Shown here: one piece after another, positions 49,964 to 58,333 of the stretch
Position numbering within the stretch: the first letter of the stretch is position 1
Layout: every line of letters begins with the position of its first letter
From: Lentimicrobiaceae bacterium
GTDB taxonomy: Bacteria; Bacteroidota; Bacteroidia; Bacteroidales; JAGNHN01
Direction of reading: 5' to 3'
Assembly: GCA_018001695.1 (NCBI GenBank)
Contig: JAGNHN010000015.1
Location: forward strand, 1 to 62,485
DNA: 62,485 bases
Translations under genes and position numbers: made by a program
Notes under the pieces: generated by a model
The model's database searches: none
Seen by the model: the letters and a program-made list of their open reading frames with translations, nothing else
Told to the model about the DNA's origin: nothing

Positions 49964-52495
49964 CTATTCGAGATAATGGATCAGGACCTCGTTGCCCAGG
50001 GCGGTAACGAGTTCAGGCCTTCCATCTTTATCAAGATCCATATATATTGGTTTGTGTGCTCCAGGCAGGCTCAGAATGGCATTCGCATACCCAAATTCCC
50101 AGAAACTGAGTGTTCCGTTTGCGGCGTTCGTCAATGCGATCAGTCTTTTCTTTCCTGCTTCCAAAAGAACAGGCTCAGCCTCAGGCTGGTGGGTTAACCT
50201 GGTTTCGAATAGTTTATCGCCGTTGGTGTTAAATACCTTGAGGTAGCCACCGATCACCAGGATGATATCCTCCTTCCCCTTTCCTGAATATGATCCTATG
50301 AGGAAATGATGAGGGAGCAAGGTGTCTTCCAGCAACAGGCTGGATGTCTTCCCTGAGGCCTGGATAAATTGCAGGTTTGCCTTACGGTCGGTGGTGACCA
50401 TCTGCCGCTGCTTGCCGTTAGAAATAAGATATATTCGGCTGTCAGGATTGTTTTTAAAGGCACGCCTGATTTCGATCCGGGTTTCTCCGCGCCTGCCGCT
50501 CATCTTCACCTCACCGGCGGTATCTGCAATTATCAGGAAATCTTTGCCTCCGATGTCCTGATGTTGCACCGGTGCCAATATCAGATGGCTCATTACAGGC
50601 TCCGACCAACCTTTGATCTTTTTGCCATCTCTGCTAAGGTTGATGATGCTGTTATTTTCCAGAGCAAGGAGGAATCTGTAGTCACGGTTATTGTCGTAAT
50701 CCACGATATTGATGGCGTTGGTGGCCTTGGATGGCAGTCTGACGGGATAACCATTCACCTCATTTCCGTTCAGGTCGAGGGCATGTACCTGGGTGGTCGT
50801 GTTGAATACATACTGGATCCTCCCGTTTCTTAACAGGTCTGCGGCGATGGGCGGTCCCAAAGGCAACTCATCCAGTTGTTTGGTCCATAACCTGATTCCG
50901 TCAAGGGAGAAGAGGTAGGCTTTGGCAGCCATGTCGAAGACAAGTAGATTGAAGGCCTTTTTTGTATGATCCCAAACCGGGAGCGGACTGAATGCAATGG
51001 GGGCCTCCGTCGTTGCCTTGGATTGTGAAACCTCTTGACTTGCGGTTGTCTGGCTTCCGGGAAGATGAAGTGTAATAAACGGGGATTGCCCTCCACGGAT
51101 GGCCCAATCGATGGATGTAATGGCCCTGGTCTGGCCCTGGGCATTTGGCTTGCTTCCGGTAATACTTGCGGACCAGGGAAGGCTGGGATCGAGATCAATT
51201 CTTCCCCAGGTACCTGCCTTGTCTGGCAAATGGAGTAGATAGCGTGGCAGCCATGCGGCCCTGGTGATCCTTGGACCTGCCTGCATCCTGAATCCCAGTG
51301 CTGAAGGAACACTCGAGTCAGGTGACAAGTAGAGATGAGGAGCTTCGAAAACGTATGGCTGGTTGAGAATCACAGCAGGAAAGTCAGGTTTACCGGACAG
51401 GACCAGGCCCTGGTTAACGGTATCCCTGGTTGGAGAAAATTCAGGAGGCATCTGTAAATGCATGGCTTCTGTCCAGGCACCATTGAGCAAAGGCAAGGTG
51501 AACATGGAGAGGCGCCATGAAGGATCAGGCAGGGTGTCGATTTCCTGTAATGCAGGGGCGATGCTATCGGTCATTGCTTGCTCTACAATGGGAAAGATCT
51601 GACTCATGCATATAAAAGCCCTGGAATCCAGCGGGATATTATCGGGCAACGATGCTTCTCCTGCCTGGGAAGCGAACCACTGCAACCAGTTTTTATTTCC
51701 CTGTGGTACACCAAGGTAGGATGTGAGCATCACGTCGTCTTCCTTGAAGGTGATGTCGAAACTCAACCAGGCAGGGCTGGTGATCCGCATATCCCGTATG
51801 TTGCTGAAAGAAGGGAAGGGCAGTAATAACAATGATTCCAATGTCTGATCGGTGATGAACAGGGTGGCGCCCACCTTGGATCCGGCAACAGCAAGTGCAT
51901 GATCAAGGAAATCACTCCGAAATGGTTTGTTCAGGGTTTCCTTTGCCATGCTGATGGGCAGTGGAGCGGAGCCGATCAGGATCAGTTTATGCGAAAACTG
52001 GACATAGATCTTCTGTCCATCTCTTTCCCAGACCTGCATATTGTTTTGAGGGACAGGCGTCAGGGTGCCCCAACTATCCAATGCCTGCCTCCATCGTTTC
52101 TCAGAAAAGCCGCTGACGGCATCTCCTGCAAAAAGCAGGTGAATCTCATCGTTCATGGGTATGGCAGCCAGCGCCAGACGGGTATCCTTCAGTCCATGAA
52201 ATCGTTCATCCTGGTGCCTGGAAAGGCTGTCCAGGTGAGCGAGGGCATCCAGAGCGCCGGTCAGCCGGGGCCAGGACTTCAAAGCACCATAAGCTGAGGA
52301 TGAGACGATATGCTGCTGTTGAAAGAAATGTGCTCCCCTGATGAGTACGATGACCTTGGCTTGTTCCGGTATAGCTGACAAGGGGTTCCTTGGATTGCTT
52401 TTATAGATATTGGCAACCAGGAAGATGCTGATGGCTGCCAGCAAACCCAGGCTGGATAATATCCAGATCAACCTTGTCCGTGTCTCTTTTTGCAT
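49964..52495 (-). CDS. Large membrane-anchored protein of unknown function
   Basis: From the ATG at 52495 (MQKETRTRLIWILSSLGLL) this is an 843-aa protein. The start fits a -7 box at 52527-52534; an earlier frame opening at 52525 would fall at the promoter. One N-terminal helix (~8-30) anchors a large external part. Residues ~35-470 show a DUF3352-like layout (IPEQAKVIVLIRG, DTRLALAAIPMNDEIHLLFAG), unconfirmed. Residues ~520-843 look like a beta-propeller (LLVFDMAAKAYLFSLDG, IAADLLRNGRIQYVFNTTTQ, VDYDNNRDYRFLLALENNS, MDLDKDGRPELVTALGNEV), the last motif resembling VCBS/FG-GAP repeats. It follows rnhB in a tight same-strand group led by purD. I do not recognise a function; envelope assembly is a guess. 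Confidence 0.75.
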   Translation of the reverse strand: MQKETRTRLIWILSSLGLLAAISIFLVANIYKSNPRNPLSAIPEQAKVIVLIRGAHFFQQQHIVSSSAYGALKSWPRLTGALDALAHLDSLSRHQDERFHGLKDTRLALAAIPMNDEIHLLFAGDAVSGFSEKRWRQALDSWGTLTPVPQNNMQVWERDGQKIYVQFSHKLILIGSAPLPISMAKETLNKPFRSDFLDHALAVAGSKVGATLFITDQTLESLLLLPFPSFSNIRDMRITSPAWLSFDITFKEDDVMLTSYLGVPQGNKNWLQWFASQAGEASLPDNIPLDSRAFICMSQIFPIVEQAMTDSIAPALQEIDTLPDPSWRLSMFTLPLLNGAWTEAMHLQMPPEFSPTRDTVNQGLVLSGKPDFPAVILNQPYVFEAPHLYLSPDSSVPSALGFRMQAGPRITRAAWLPRYLLHLPDKAGTWGRIDLDPSLPWSASITGSKPNAQGQTRAITSIDWAIRGGQSPFITLHLPGSQTTASQEVSQSKATTEAPIAFSPLPVWDHTKKAFNLLVFDMAAKAYLFSLDGIRLWTKQLDELPLGPPIAADLLRNGRIQYVFNTTTQVHALDLNGNEVNGYPVRLPSKATNAINIVDYDNNRDYRFLLALENNSIINLSRDGKKIKGWSEPVMSHLILAPVQHQDIGGKDFLIIADTAGEVKMSGRRGETRIEIRRAFKNNPDSRIYLISNGKQRQMVTTDRKANLQFIQASGKTSSLLLEDTLLPHHFLIGSYSGKGKEDIILVIGGYLKVFNTNGDKLFETRLTHQPEAEPVLLEAGKKRLIALTNAANGTLSFWEFGYANAILSLPGAHKPIYMDLDKDGRPELVTALGNEVLIHYLE

Positions 52496-52526
52496 AATGA
52501 AAAGGCCATGTCGCATGACCTGCATC

Positions 52527-52534
52527 CAAAGATA
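52527..52534 (-). promoter_or_regulatory. Candidate -7 box (TATCTTTG) for the 49964-52495 gene
   Basis: A perfect TAnnTTTG on the minus strand, 31 bases before the chosen ATG, between the rnhB stop and the gene. No TTG lies 17-23 bases upstream of it. It suggests the gene can be transcribed apart from the purD group. Confidence 0.45.
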
Positions 52535-52545
52535 CGTTGAAATGT

Positions 52546-53145
52546 TCAGAAAGGCATCCGGGTCTGTCCTTTGACAGAAAAGGAAAGGCGGTGGTGCGGA
52601 CTGGGTCCATGAATACGTAGCGCCCTGATGTGATCGGGGGTAGGGTAGCCCTTATTCCGGTCCCATCCGTACATGGGATAATCCTCATGAATGCGGAGCA
52701 TATAGGCATCCCTATGTGTTTTGGCCAGGACTGATGCGGCTGCGATACTCAGATATTTTGCATCTCCACCAATAATACACTGATGTTCAATGTTATGAAA
52801 CTTCAGAAATCGGTTGCCGTCCACCAGAATACGGTCTGGAATGACAGCCAGTCCTTCCAGTGCCTGGTGCATGGCTAAAATACTGGACTGTAAGATATTG
52901 ATGCGGTCAATGACTTCCGGGAGAACGAATGCAACTGCCCAGGACACTGATGCAGACTCAATATACTGCCGCCAGGTTTCTCGTTCTTTACGTCTAAGCT
53001 TTTTACTGTCGTTCAGCCCTTCGAGAGGATCCAAATGGGGAAGGATGACAGCGGCTGCAAACACAGGCCCGGCCAGGCATCCCCGGCCGGCTTCATCGGT
53101 ACCGGCTTCTTGTCCAGAGGGATAGAGATGAGGTTGAAGCGCCAT
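52546..53145 (-). CDS. rnhB: Ribonuclease HII
   Basis: A 199-aa enzyme that cuts the RNA strand of RNA-DNA hybrids and removes single ribonucleotides from DNA. The catalytic motif GTDEAGRGCLAGPV (~15-28) holds the Asp-Glu pair. LNDSKKLRRKERE (~43-55), ILVDGN (~105-110), GGDAKYLSIAAASVLAKTHRD (~125-145) and HEDYPMYGWDRNKGYPT (~152-168) are the conserved blocks. Length is normal. It starts 4 bases after the DUF6427-like stop, indicating one transcript. Confidence 0.97.
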   Translation of the reverse strand: MALQPHLYPSGQEAGTDEAGRGCLAGPVFAAAVILPHLDPLEGLNDSKKLRRKERETWRQYIESASVSWAVAFVLPEVIDRINILQSSILAMHQALEGLAVIPDRILVDGNRFLKFHNIEHQCIIGGDAKYLSIAAASVLAKTHRDAYMLRIHEDYPMYGWDRNKGYPTPDHIRALRIHGPSPHHRLSFSVKGQTRMPF

Positions 53146-53149
53146 ATGC

Positions 53150-54139
53150 TTAAGAAAGGTAAGCCAGGATCAGACTTCCTAAAAAGAGAATAAAGGCGAA
53201 GTCAGCGGTCCATTTTCGCTTCTTAGCCGGGAGGTGGAATGCTGTCAGATAGAACGTCGCCGGAATGGTTGTCAGCAGGGTATGTGGGATGAAATCCTTG
53301 GCAGAGAAGGGTAGTGTCATCAAAGCGATCAACAGAAACCATAGTATGACCAGTTGTTTCTTGCGAAAGCTGATGACGCGCTCATTCAGGTGCCAGAGCA
53401 CGCTGCCAACGGCCCTGAGCAGGAGCAGGCCGGCCAGGGCGAAAAACAAGTAGTGCTGCCAGGCTAGTCCTTGAGGAAAGAGGGTGATATGAATAGGTTG
53501 AGCAAAGTATGTTTCCTTGATATAGGGCAGATCGTGAACCAGGAATTGCAGGGTAAAAGTATAAATATAAGGGGTCAGCAGACCAAGTAGAACACCTGTC
53601 CAGTTTCTCCATCCGAAATCCCGGTATATCAACAATGCCATCCAGGGAAGAATGCCAAATCCCAGGACAGGAAAGTAAATCAGCGAAGCCAGAGCGATGC
53701 TGAAGGAGGCGCTGAAAACCATTTTGAGAGCACTCTCGGTATCGTAGGCGCGCAGCAGGAAATGGAGTGCGAGCATTAGCAGCAGGGCAGCAGGGAGAAC
53801 AGGGTGCAGGGTGAATTGGCTGGCATGAAAAGAAGACAGTAATACAAAAGCATAGGCAGGAAAGAAGCTGCTCCTTTCGATGAGTTGATGGGATGACCAT
53901 ATCTGAACGCTAAGCAAACCGGCCATGATGACCAGGAGGAGAGCAGTGATCTGGCCCGTCCATCCCCCGGATCCGAAAGCAAAGGCAAAGGATTCGATCC
54001 ATGGGCAGAGAATACTGCGTTCATGATGGCAGAGCGGAAGGCCGGCCTTTCCCAGTTGTGGTATCCAGAACAGGCAGGCGACAAGGATCACGAAGATCAG
54101 TTGCCATGGCGCTGTTTTGCGAAAATACCTGGGAATCAT
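53150..54139 (-). CDS. DUF6427-like multi-spanning membrane protein
   Basis: From the ATG at 54139 this is a 329-aa protein; the frame continues to 54265 but would overlap purD. It begins MIPRYFRKTAPWQLIFVILV and has about nine to ten membrane helices with short loops (GLPLCHHERSILCPW in the first). The opening and the layout fit the DUF6427 family of Bacteroidota, function unknown, often near purD or rnhB. It starts 11 bases after purD and ends 4 bases before rnhB. There are no clear catalytic motifs. Confidence 0.78.
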   Translation of the reverse strand: MIPRYFRKTAPWQLIFVILVACLFWIPQLGKAGLPLCHHERSILCPWIESFAFAFGSGGWTGQITALLLVIMAGLLSVQIWSSHQLIERSSFFPAYAFVLLSSFHASQFTLHPVLPAALLLMLALHFLLRAYDTESALKMVFSASFSIALASLIYFPVLGFGILPWMALLIYRDFGWRNWTGVLLGLLTPYIYTFTLQFLVHDLPYIKETYFAQPIHITLFPQGLAWQHYLFFALAGLLLLRAVGSVLWHLNERVISFRKKQLVILWFLLIALMTLPFSAKDFIPHTLLTTIPATFYLTAFHLPAKKRKWTADFAFILFLGSLILAYLS

Positions 54140-54150
54140 GGTTGTAAAAA

Positions 54151-55455
54151 TTAGCTTTGATTCATCGATCCAAAATATGGGAGCAGATCCTGTCCGATAT
54201 CTTTCCGGTATCCCATGCCATCGAATGATACCTGTGAGATATCGTGATAAACCTGTTGCATGCAATCAGAAATGGTATTCCCCAGGCTGGTAACGGCAAG
54301 CACACGTCCTCCCTGACTCACGACCTGCCCGTCTTTATCCATCCCGGTGCCTGCATGAAAGATAAGACTACCCGACACATCCTCCAGTCCGCTGATAATT
54401 TTTCCGGTGGTATAAGGACCGGGATATCCACCCGAGACGAGCATGACCGTTACGGCAGTGCGGTCATCGGTAGCAAGGGGAAGCGCGCCCAGGTCACCTG
54501 CTGCAGCGGCAGCCATCAGCGGGACCAGGTCACCTGAGATTCGTGGAAGAATGGATTCTGCTTCAGGGTCGCCCAATCTGACGTTGTATTCGATCACGAA
54601 TGGTTCTCCTTTGACGTTCATTAGCCCGAAAAAGATAAAGCCGCGGTAATCAATGCCTTCATCACGTAGTCCTTTGATGGTTGGCTGGATGATATGTTTC
54701 TCCACCTTATCCATGAAGGCGGTGTTGGCAAAAGGTACAGGCGAGACGGTTCCCATACCGCCTGTATTGGGACCGGTATCCGCTTCTCCAATGCGCTTGT
54801 AGTCTTTGGCCGCAGGCAGAATCCTGTAGGAGCGACCATCTGTTAGCACAAAGACTGAAAGTTCTATCCCATCCAGGAAAGCCTCGATGACGACCGTTTT
54901 GCCGGCTGCGCCAAATCGCCCGCCAATCAACATATCGTGCAGATTTTCCCTGGCGGTAACCATATCGTCACAAATAATGACCCCTTTGCCTGCTGCCAGG
55001 CCATCTGCCTTCAGAACATAGGGCGGTGGTATGGTTTCCAGATAGCCGGCCGCCGCGTTAAATTCATCCGAAGCAAACCGCCGGTATGTCGCTGTGGGGA
55101 TACCGTGACGCTGCATGAAGGCTTTGGCAAAGTCTTTGCTGCCTTCCAGGGCCGCTCCGGCTTTGTCTGGCCCTAAAACCAGGAGAGAACCCAGGCGGTT
55201 GTCAGCAGAGAGATGGTCTTTGATACCATCAACCAGGGGTTGCTCAGGACCAACAACAACCATATCGATGCGGTATTCCAACACTGCCTCGGTGATAGCC
55301 CGGAAATCCTGCAAGGGAATATCGAGGTTCGTACCCAGGTGTCTGGTTCCGCCATTGCCAGGAGCGATCAGTAGCATGTCGGTAAGCGGACTTTGGGCGA
55401 TTTTCCATGCCAGGGCATGTTCTCTTCCCCCGGAGCCTAGAAGCAGGATGCGCAT
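54151..55455 (-). CDS. purD: Phosphoribosylamine-glycine ligase
   Basis: A 434-aa ATP-grasp enzyme catalysing the second step of purine synthesis: phosphoribosylamine + glycine + ATP to glycinamide ribonucleotide. Motifs are RILLLGSGGREHALAWKIAQ at the start, VVVGPEQPLVDGIKD (~65-79), PPYVLKADGLAAGKGVIICD (~142-161), PNTGGMGTVSPVPF (~232-245) and VEYNVRLGDPEAESILPRI (~285-303). Length is typical. A promoter with a 17-base spacer lies directly upstream, and three genes follow closely on the same strand, so purD leads the operon. Confidence 0.97.
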   Translation of the reverse strand: MRILLLGSGGREHALAWKIAQSPLTDMLLIAPGNGGTRHLGTNLDIPLQDFRAITEAVLEYRIDMVVVGPEQPLVDGIKDHLSADNRLGSLLVLGPDKAGAALEGSKDFAKAFMQRHGIPTATYRRFASDEFNAAAGYLETIPPPYVLKADGLAAGKGVIICDDMVTARENLHDMLIGGRFGAAGKTVVIEAFLDGIELSVFVLTDGRSYRILPAAKDYKRIGEADTGPNTGGMGTVSPVPFANTAFMDKVEKHIIQPTIKGLRDEGIDYRGFIFFGLMNVKGEPFVIEYNVRLGDPEAESILPRISGDLVPLMAAAAAGDLGALPLATDDRTAVTVMLVSGGYPGPYTTGKIISGLEDVSGSLIFHAGTGMDKDGQVVSQGGRVLAVTSLGNTISDCMQQVYHDISQVSFDGMGYRKDIGQDLLPYFGSMNQS

Positions 55456-55471
55456 ATGATTATTTTATTGG

Positions 55472-55499
55472 CAAATATAGGAAAGTGGACGCAGGACAA
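55472..55499 (-). promoter_or_regulatory. Probable purD promoter
   Basis: On the minus strand TTG (55499-55497), 17 bases, then TATATTTG (55479-55472), a perfect -7 box. The spacer is at the short end of the range seen in the phylum. The -33 element overlaps the last codons of nothing; the next gene's stop is at 55503. Start of transcription would be about 10 bases before the ATG. Confidence 0.6.
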
Positions 55500-55502
55500 T
55501 AG

Positions 55503-56633
55503 TTAAACATTGGTATTTAGAGAACGCATCATGCTGTCGAACAACAGGGAAGCGGTACGATCCCAACTAAAAAGCTGTAAGCGCTGTTGGCCACGGGAGA
55601 CGAGGTCAGCCCGGTAGAATTCATCTGATAATATGCCTTGCATCGCATCAGTAATAGATTCAATATCAAATGGATCAACCAGTAGTGCCGCATCACCGGC
55701 CACCTCGGGCATGCTGGTCACACGGGAAGTAATGACAGGTACCTGACATTGAAATGCCTCCAGGATTGGTATTCCAAATCCCTCAAAATAAGACACATAG
55801 GTAAGAGCGGTGGCAGATGCAAGGGTTGTGTTCAGGTTATCTTCATCCAGGCGCCCTGTAAAGACCACATCTGCTTTGAACTGCATGCCATCATAGGCTC
55901 TCTGAATGTCCTGTGTCCACCATTGCCGCGGGCCTGCAATGACCAGGGCAGCATCATTACCACGCTTACGTAGCAGGTCGAAGGCCTGAAAAAGTTTGCT
56001 CAGGTTTTTCCGGGGATGCTGTGCACCGATGAAAAGAAAATAGGGCCGGCCTTTTGTTAAATGTTGCCGATGCCTGATAATTGCCTCCGGTGTCAGCGGC
56101 CTGAAATGATCGCTCACACCATTGTAGACGACATCGATGCCTGCGCGTGGGATACCGAATACCTGTTGAATATCATCCGCAGAATATTCTGAAACAGTAG
56201 CTATGCGACTGGCTTTACTGACATACTGCGGGAAGAACGTATGATAAAACCAGCGGTCATGCTTTGGCACATCCATGGGGTAATGGATAAAATTCAGGTC
56301 ATGGACCACCGCCAGCGTGGGGATTTGCAGGCGTCGTGGCAGGAAGCCATCAGGAGAAACAAAAAGATCGGCCTGGATGCGTTTAAGAACCCGTGGCACC
56401 ATCACGTCAAACCAAAGGAGGTAGAGCAAGGGGTGGCGTGCCTGAGGATGTACGACCAGGGGCGTGACATTGCTAGGGAATGCATGCTGATCATCCCAGG
56501 GACGATCGAAAAGGAAGAAAAACCGGTGCTCAGGATGGGACCGGGTAATGCGCCTGAGCGTCTCATAGGTAAACCGGCCGATTCCATCCAGCCGGCCTTT
56601 GATCAGTAGACGCGTATTAACTGCTATGTTCAA
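55503..56633 (-). CDS. Glycosyltransferase family 4
   Basis: A 376-aa GT-B enzyme. No ATG fits the beginning: the family-like opening NIAVNTRLLIKGRLDGIGRF is reached by a TTG at 56633 (chosen) or a GTG nine codons earlier at 56660. Motifs are FVSPDGFLPRR, AVVHDLNFIHYPMDVPKHD (~110-128), IATVSEYSADDIQQVFGIP (~149-167), YFLFIGAQHPRKNLSKLFQA (~200-219) and SYFEGFGIPILEAFQCQVPV (~288-307), where EGFGIPILEA is the E-x7-E donor-binding motif. It is cytoplasmic. It resembles mannosyl- or rhamnosyl-type GT4 enzymes of capsule loci. It is divergent from the flippase at 56748 and heads the second glycan cluster. Confidence 0.88.
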   Translation of the reverse strand: MNIAVNTRLLIKGRLDGIGRFTYETLRRITRSHPEHRFFFLFDRPWDDQHAFPSNVTPLVVHPQARHPLLYLLWFDVMVPRVLKRIQADLFVSPDGFLPRRLQIPTLAVVHDLNFIHYPMDVPKHDRWFYHTFFPQYVSKASRIATVSEYSADDIQQVFGIPRAGIDVVYNGVSDHFRPLTPEAIIRHRQHLTKGRPYFLFIGAQHPRKNLSKLFQAFDLLRKRGNDAALVIAGPRQWWTQDIQRAYDGMQFKADVVFTGRLDEDNLNTTLASATALTYVSYFEGFGIPILEAFQCQVPVITSRVTSMPEVAGDAALLVDPFDIESITDAMQGILSDEFYRADLVSRGQQRLQLFSWDRTASLLFDSMMRSLNTNV

Positions 56634-56664
56634 AATCCCTGGGGTGCTGCTCCCCTGCACCGGA

Positions 56665-56696
56665 TTGAGGGCAAAGGAATTATTATTCTACCTTTG
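56665..56696 (+). promoter_or_regulatory. Probable promoter of the second glycan cluster (flippase onward)
   Basis: TTG at 56665-56667, 21 bases, then a perfect TACCTTTG at 56689-56696. Transcription would start near 56703, about 45 bases before the flippase ATG at 56748. Confidence 0.68.
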
Positions 56697-56747
56697 GCAA
56701 ATATCACAAAAATCAGGCAAAGGGTAAGCGGAACAATCTAACAGGGC

Positions 56748-58232
56748 ATGCAAAGAAAATTCCTATCCAACCTGGCATTGCTGCTTACGCTCAATCTGCT
56801 CGTAAAGCCTTTCTGGATTCTGGGTATCGACAGAGGGGTGCAGAATGCAGTGGGAGCAGAGGAGTATGGGTTTTATTTCTCCCTGCTTAATTTTTCCTTC
56901 CTGTTCAGCATCATCCTCGATCTCGGGATCACCAATTTCAACAACCGGAACATTGCGCAAAATGCCCAACTGCTTCAGAAGCATTTCTCAGGGATATTAA
57001 GCATACGTCTGGTGTTGGCAGTGGCCTACCTGCTGGTCACCTTGGGAACCGGCTGGCTGGTGGGATACGATCAACGGCAGATGAGCCTGCTGGCTGTTCT
57101 GGGTTTTAACCAGTTTCTGTCACTGTTTATCTTGTATCTCAGGTCTAATATTTCCGGACTGATGATGTTCCGGACCGACAGCCTTTTTTCTGTGCTGGAT
57201 CGACTGCTGATGATCCTTGTATGCGGGGTGCTTCTTTGGACAAAGATAGCCGGTGAACCCTTCAGGATAGAGTGGTTTGTATTTGCCCAGACATTCTCTT
57301 ATTTGGTGGTCGCCATCATAGCTATGGGTGTGGTCATGCGCAGGTCCGGATTCCGCAGGATACGATGGAACCTTGCCTTTTCATGGATGATATTACGGCA
57401 AAGCGCACCTTTCGCCTTGTTGATCCTGCTGATGACCTTCCATAACAGGATTGATGCTGTAATGCTGGAGCGCTTGCTGGGAGGGGCAGAAGGTGCAAGG
57501 GAATCAGGTATTTATGCCTCAGCCTATCGATTGCTTGATGCCCTTAACCAGATGGCCTGGCTGTTTGCCGTCCTGTTACTTCCGCTCTTTTCACGGATGC
57601 TGAAACAAGGCGATGAAGTCAGAAGTATCGTGCGTATTTCCTTCAGCCTTTTGCTGACAGTTTCGGTCATGTCTGCCGTTTACGGCATGGCCTACAGCAA
57701 GGAAATCATGCACCTTTTTTACCGCGAGCATGCAGACCTGTCTTCATCCGTCTTTTCCCTGCTGATCTGGTGTTTTATCCCCATGTCAGCAACGTATGTA
57801 TTCGGAACCTTGCTGACGGCCAACGGCAATCTGAAATATCTTAATATCATTGCATTAGCAGGAATGCTTATCAACTTTGGGCTCAACCTCATGCTGATAA
57901 AGCATCTTGGTGCACAGGGGTCCGCCATTGCCAGCCTGGCGACGCAACTTATTACGGTGTCCATCCAGGTTATGATCGCTGCCAGGATATTCAATTTCAA
58001 ACCTGGTAAGCGCGATTGGATCATATTTCCGGTTTTTTTCATCTTAACGGTTATGATCGCAATTGGCTCAAGGCACCTCACAACGCCCAGCCTGTTGGTA
58101 ATGCTGTTAGCGGGCCTGGTGAACCTGTTCCTTGCAATCTGGATGCGCATTATCCATCCGGCTTCTTACCGCAAACTGATCGACGACAGCATTCAAAACG
58201 GCAAGGTACGTTCTGACGCTATGCAGGCATGA
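56748..58232 (+). CDS. Wzx-type polysaccharide flippase (second copy)
   Basis: A 494-aa membrane protein with about 12-14 helices. It opens MQRKFLSNLALLLTLNLLVK, then FWILGIDRGVQNAVGAEEYG and LNFSFLFSIILDLGITNFNN (~60-79), the pattern of lipopolysaccharide-type flippases. RIDAVMLERLLGG (~239) and AYRLLDALNQMAWLFAVLLLP (~265) are family-like. It would move undecaprenyl-linked repeat units across the inner membrane. It differs clearly from the flippase at 4497-6032, so the two loci probably export different glycans. It is followed by the double Wzz gene and the ligase or polymerase gene, a normal order for a Wzy-dependent locus. Confidence 0.92.
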   Translation: MQRKFLSNLALLLTLNLLVKPFWILGIDRGVQNAVGAEEYGFYFSLLNFSFLFSIILDLGITNFNNRNIAQNAQLLQKHFSGILSIRLVLAVAYLLVTLGTGWLVGYDQRQMSLLAVLGFNQFLSLFILYLRSNISGLMMFRTDSLFSVLDRLLMILVCGVLLWTKIAGEPFRIEWFVFAQTFSYLVVAIIAMGVVMRRSGFRRIRWNLAFSWMILRQSAPFALLILLMTFHNRIDAVMLERLLGGAEGARESGIYASAYRLLDALNQMAWLFAVLLLPLFSRMLKQGDEVRSIVRISFSLLLTVSVMSAVYGMAYSKEIMHLFYREHADLSSSVFSLLIWCFIPMSATYVFGTLLTANGNLKYLNIIALAGMLINFGLNLMLIKHLGAQGSAIASLATQLITVSIQVMIAARIFNFKPGKRDWIIFPVFFILTVMIAIGSRHLTTPSLLVMLLAGLVNLFLAIWMRIIHPASYRKLIDDSIQNGKVRSDAMQA

Positions 58233-58295
58233 CCTTGGATGCTGTTTGGTAACGCATTCCTGCCGAATCCTGTAGGGCCGGGAGGAAAATTTCCG

Positions 58296-58303
58296 TACTT
58301 TTG
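58296..58303 (+). promoter_or_regulatory. Candidate -7 box (TACTTTTG) for the double Wzz gene
   Basis: A perfect TAnnTTTG, 31 bases before the chosen ATG at 58334. No TTG is found 17-23 bases upstream. It overlaps the first possible start codon of the open frame (58301) and so supports the later ATG. Confidence 0.45.
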
Positions 58304-58333
58304 ACACTTCCATACCCCCTGATCATTGGATTT

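Noticed and set aside
50830..51312. 160-aa minus-strand frame inside the large unknown gene
   Set aside because: It lies in a different frame of a well-supported 843-aa gene and is rich in Pro, Arg and Ser as expected for a shadow.
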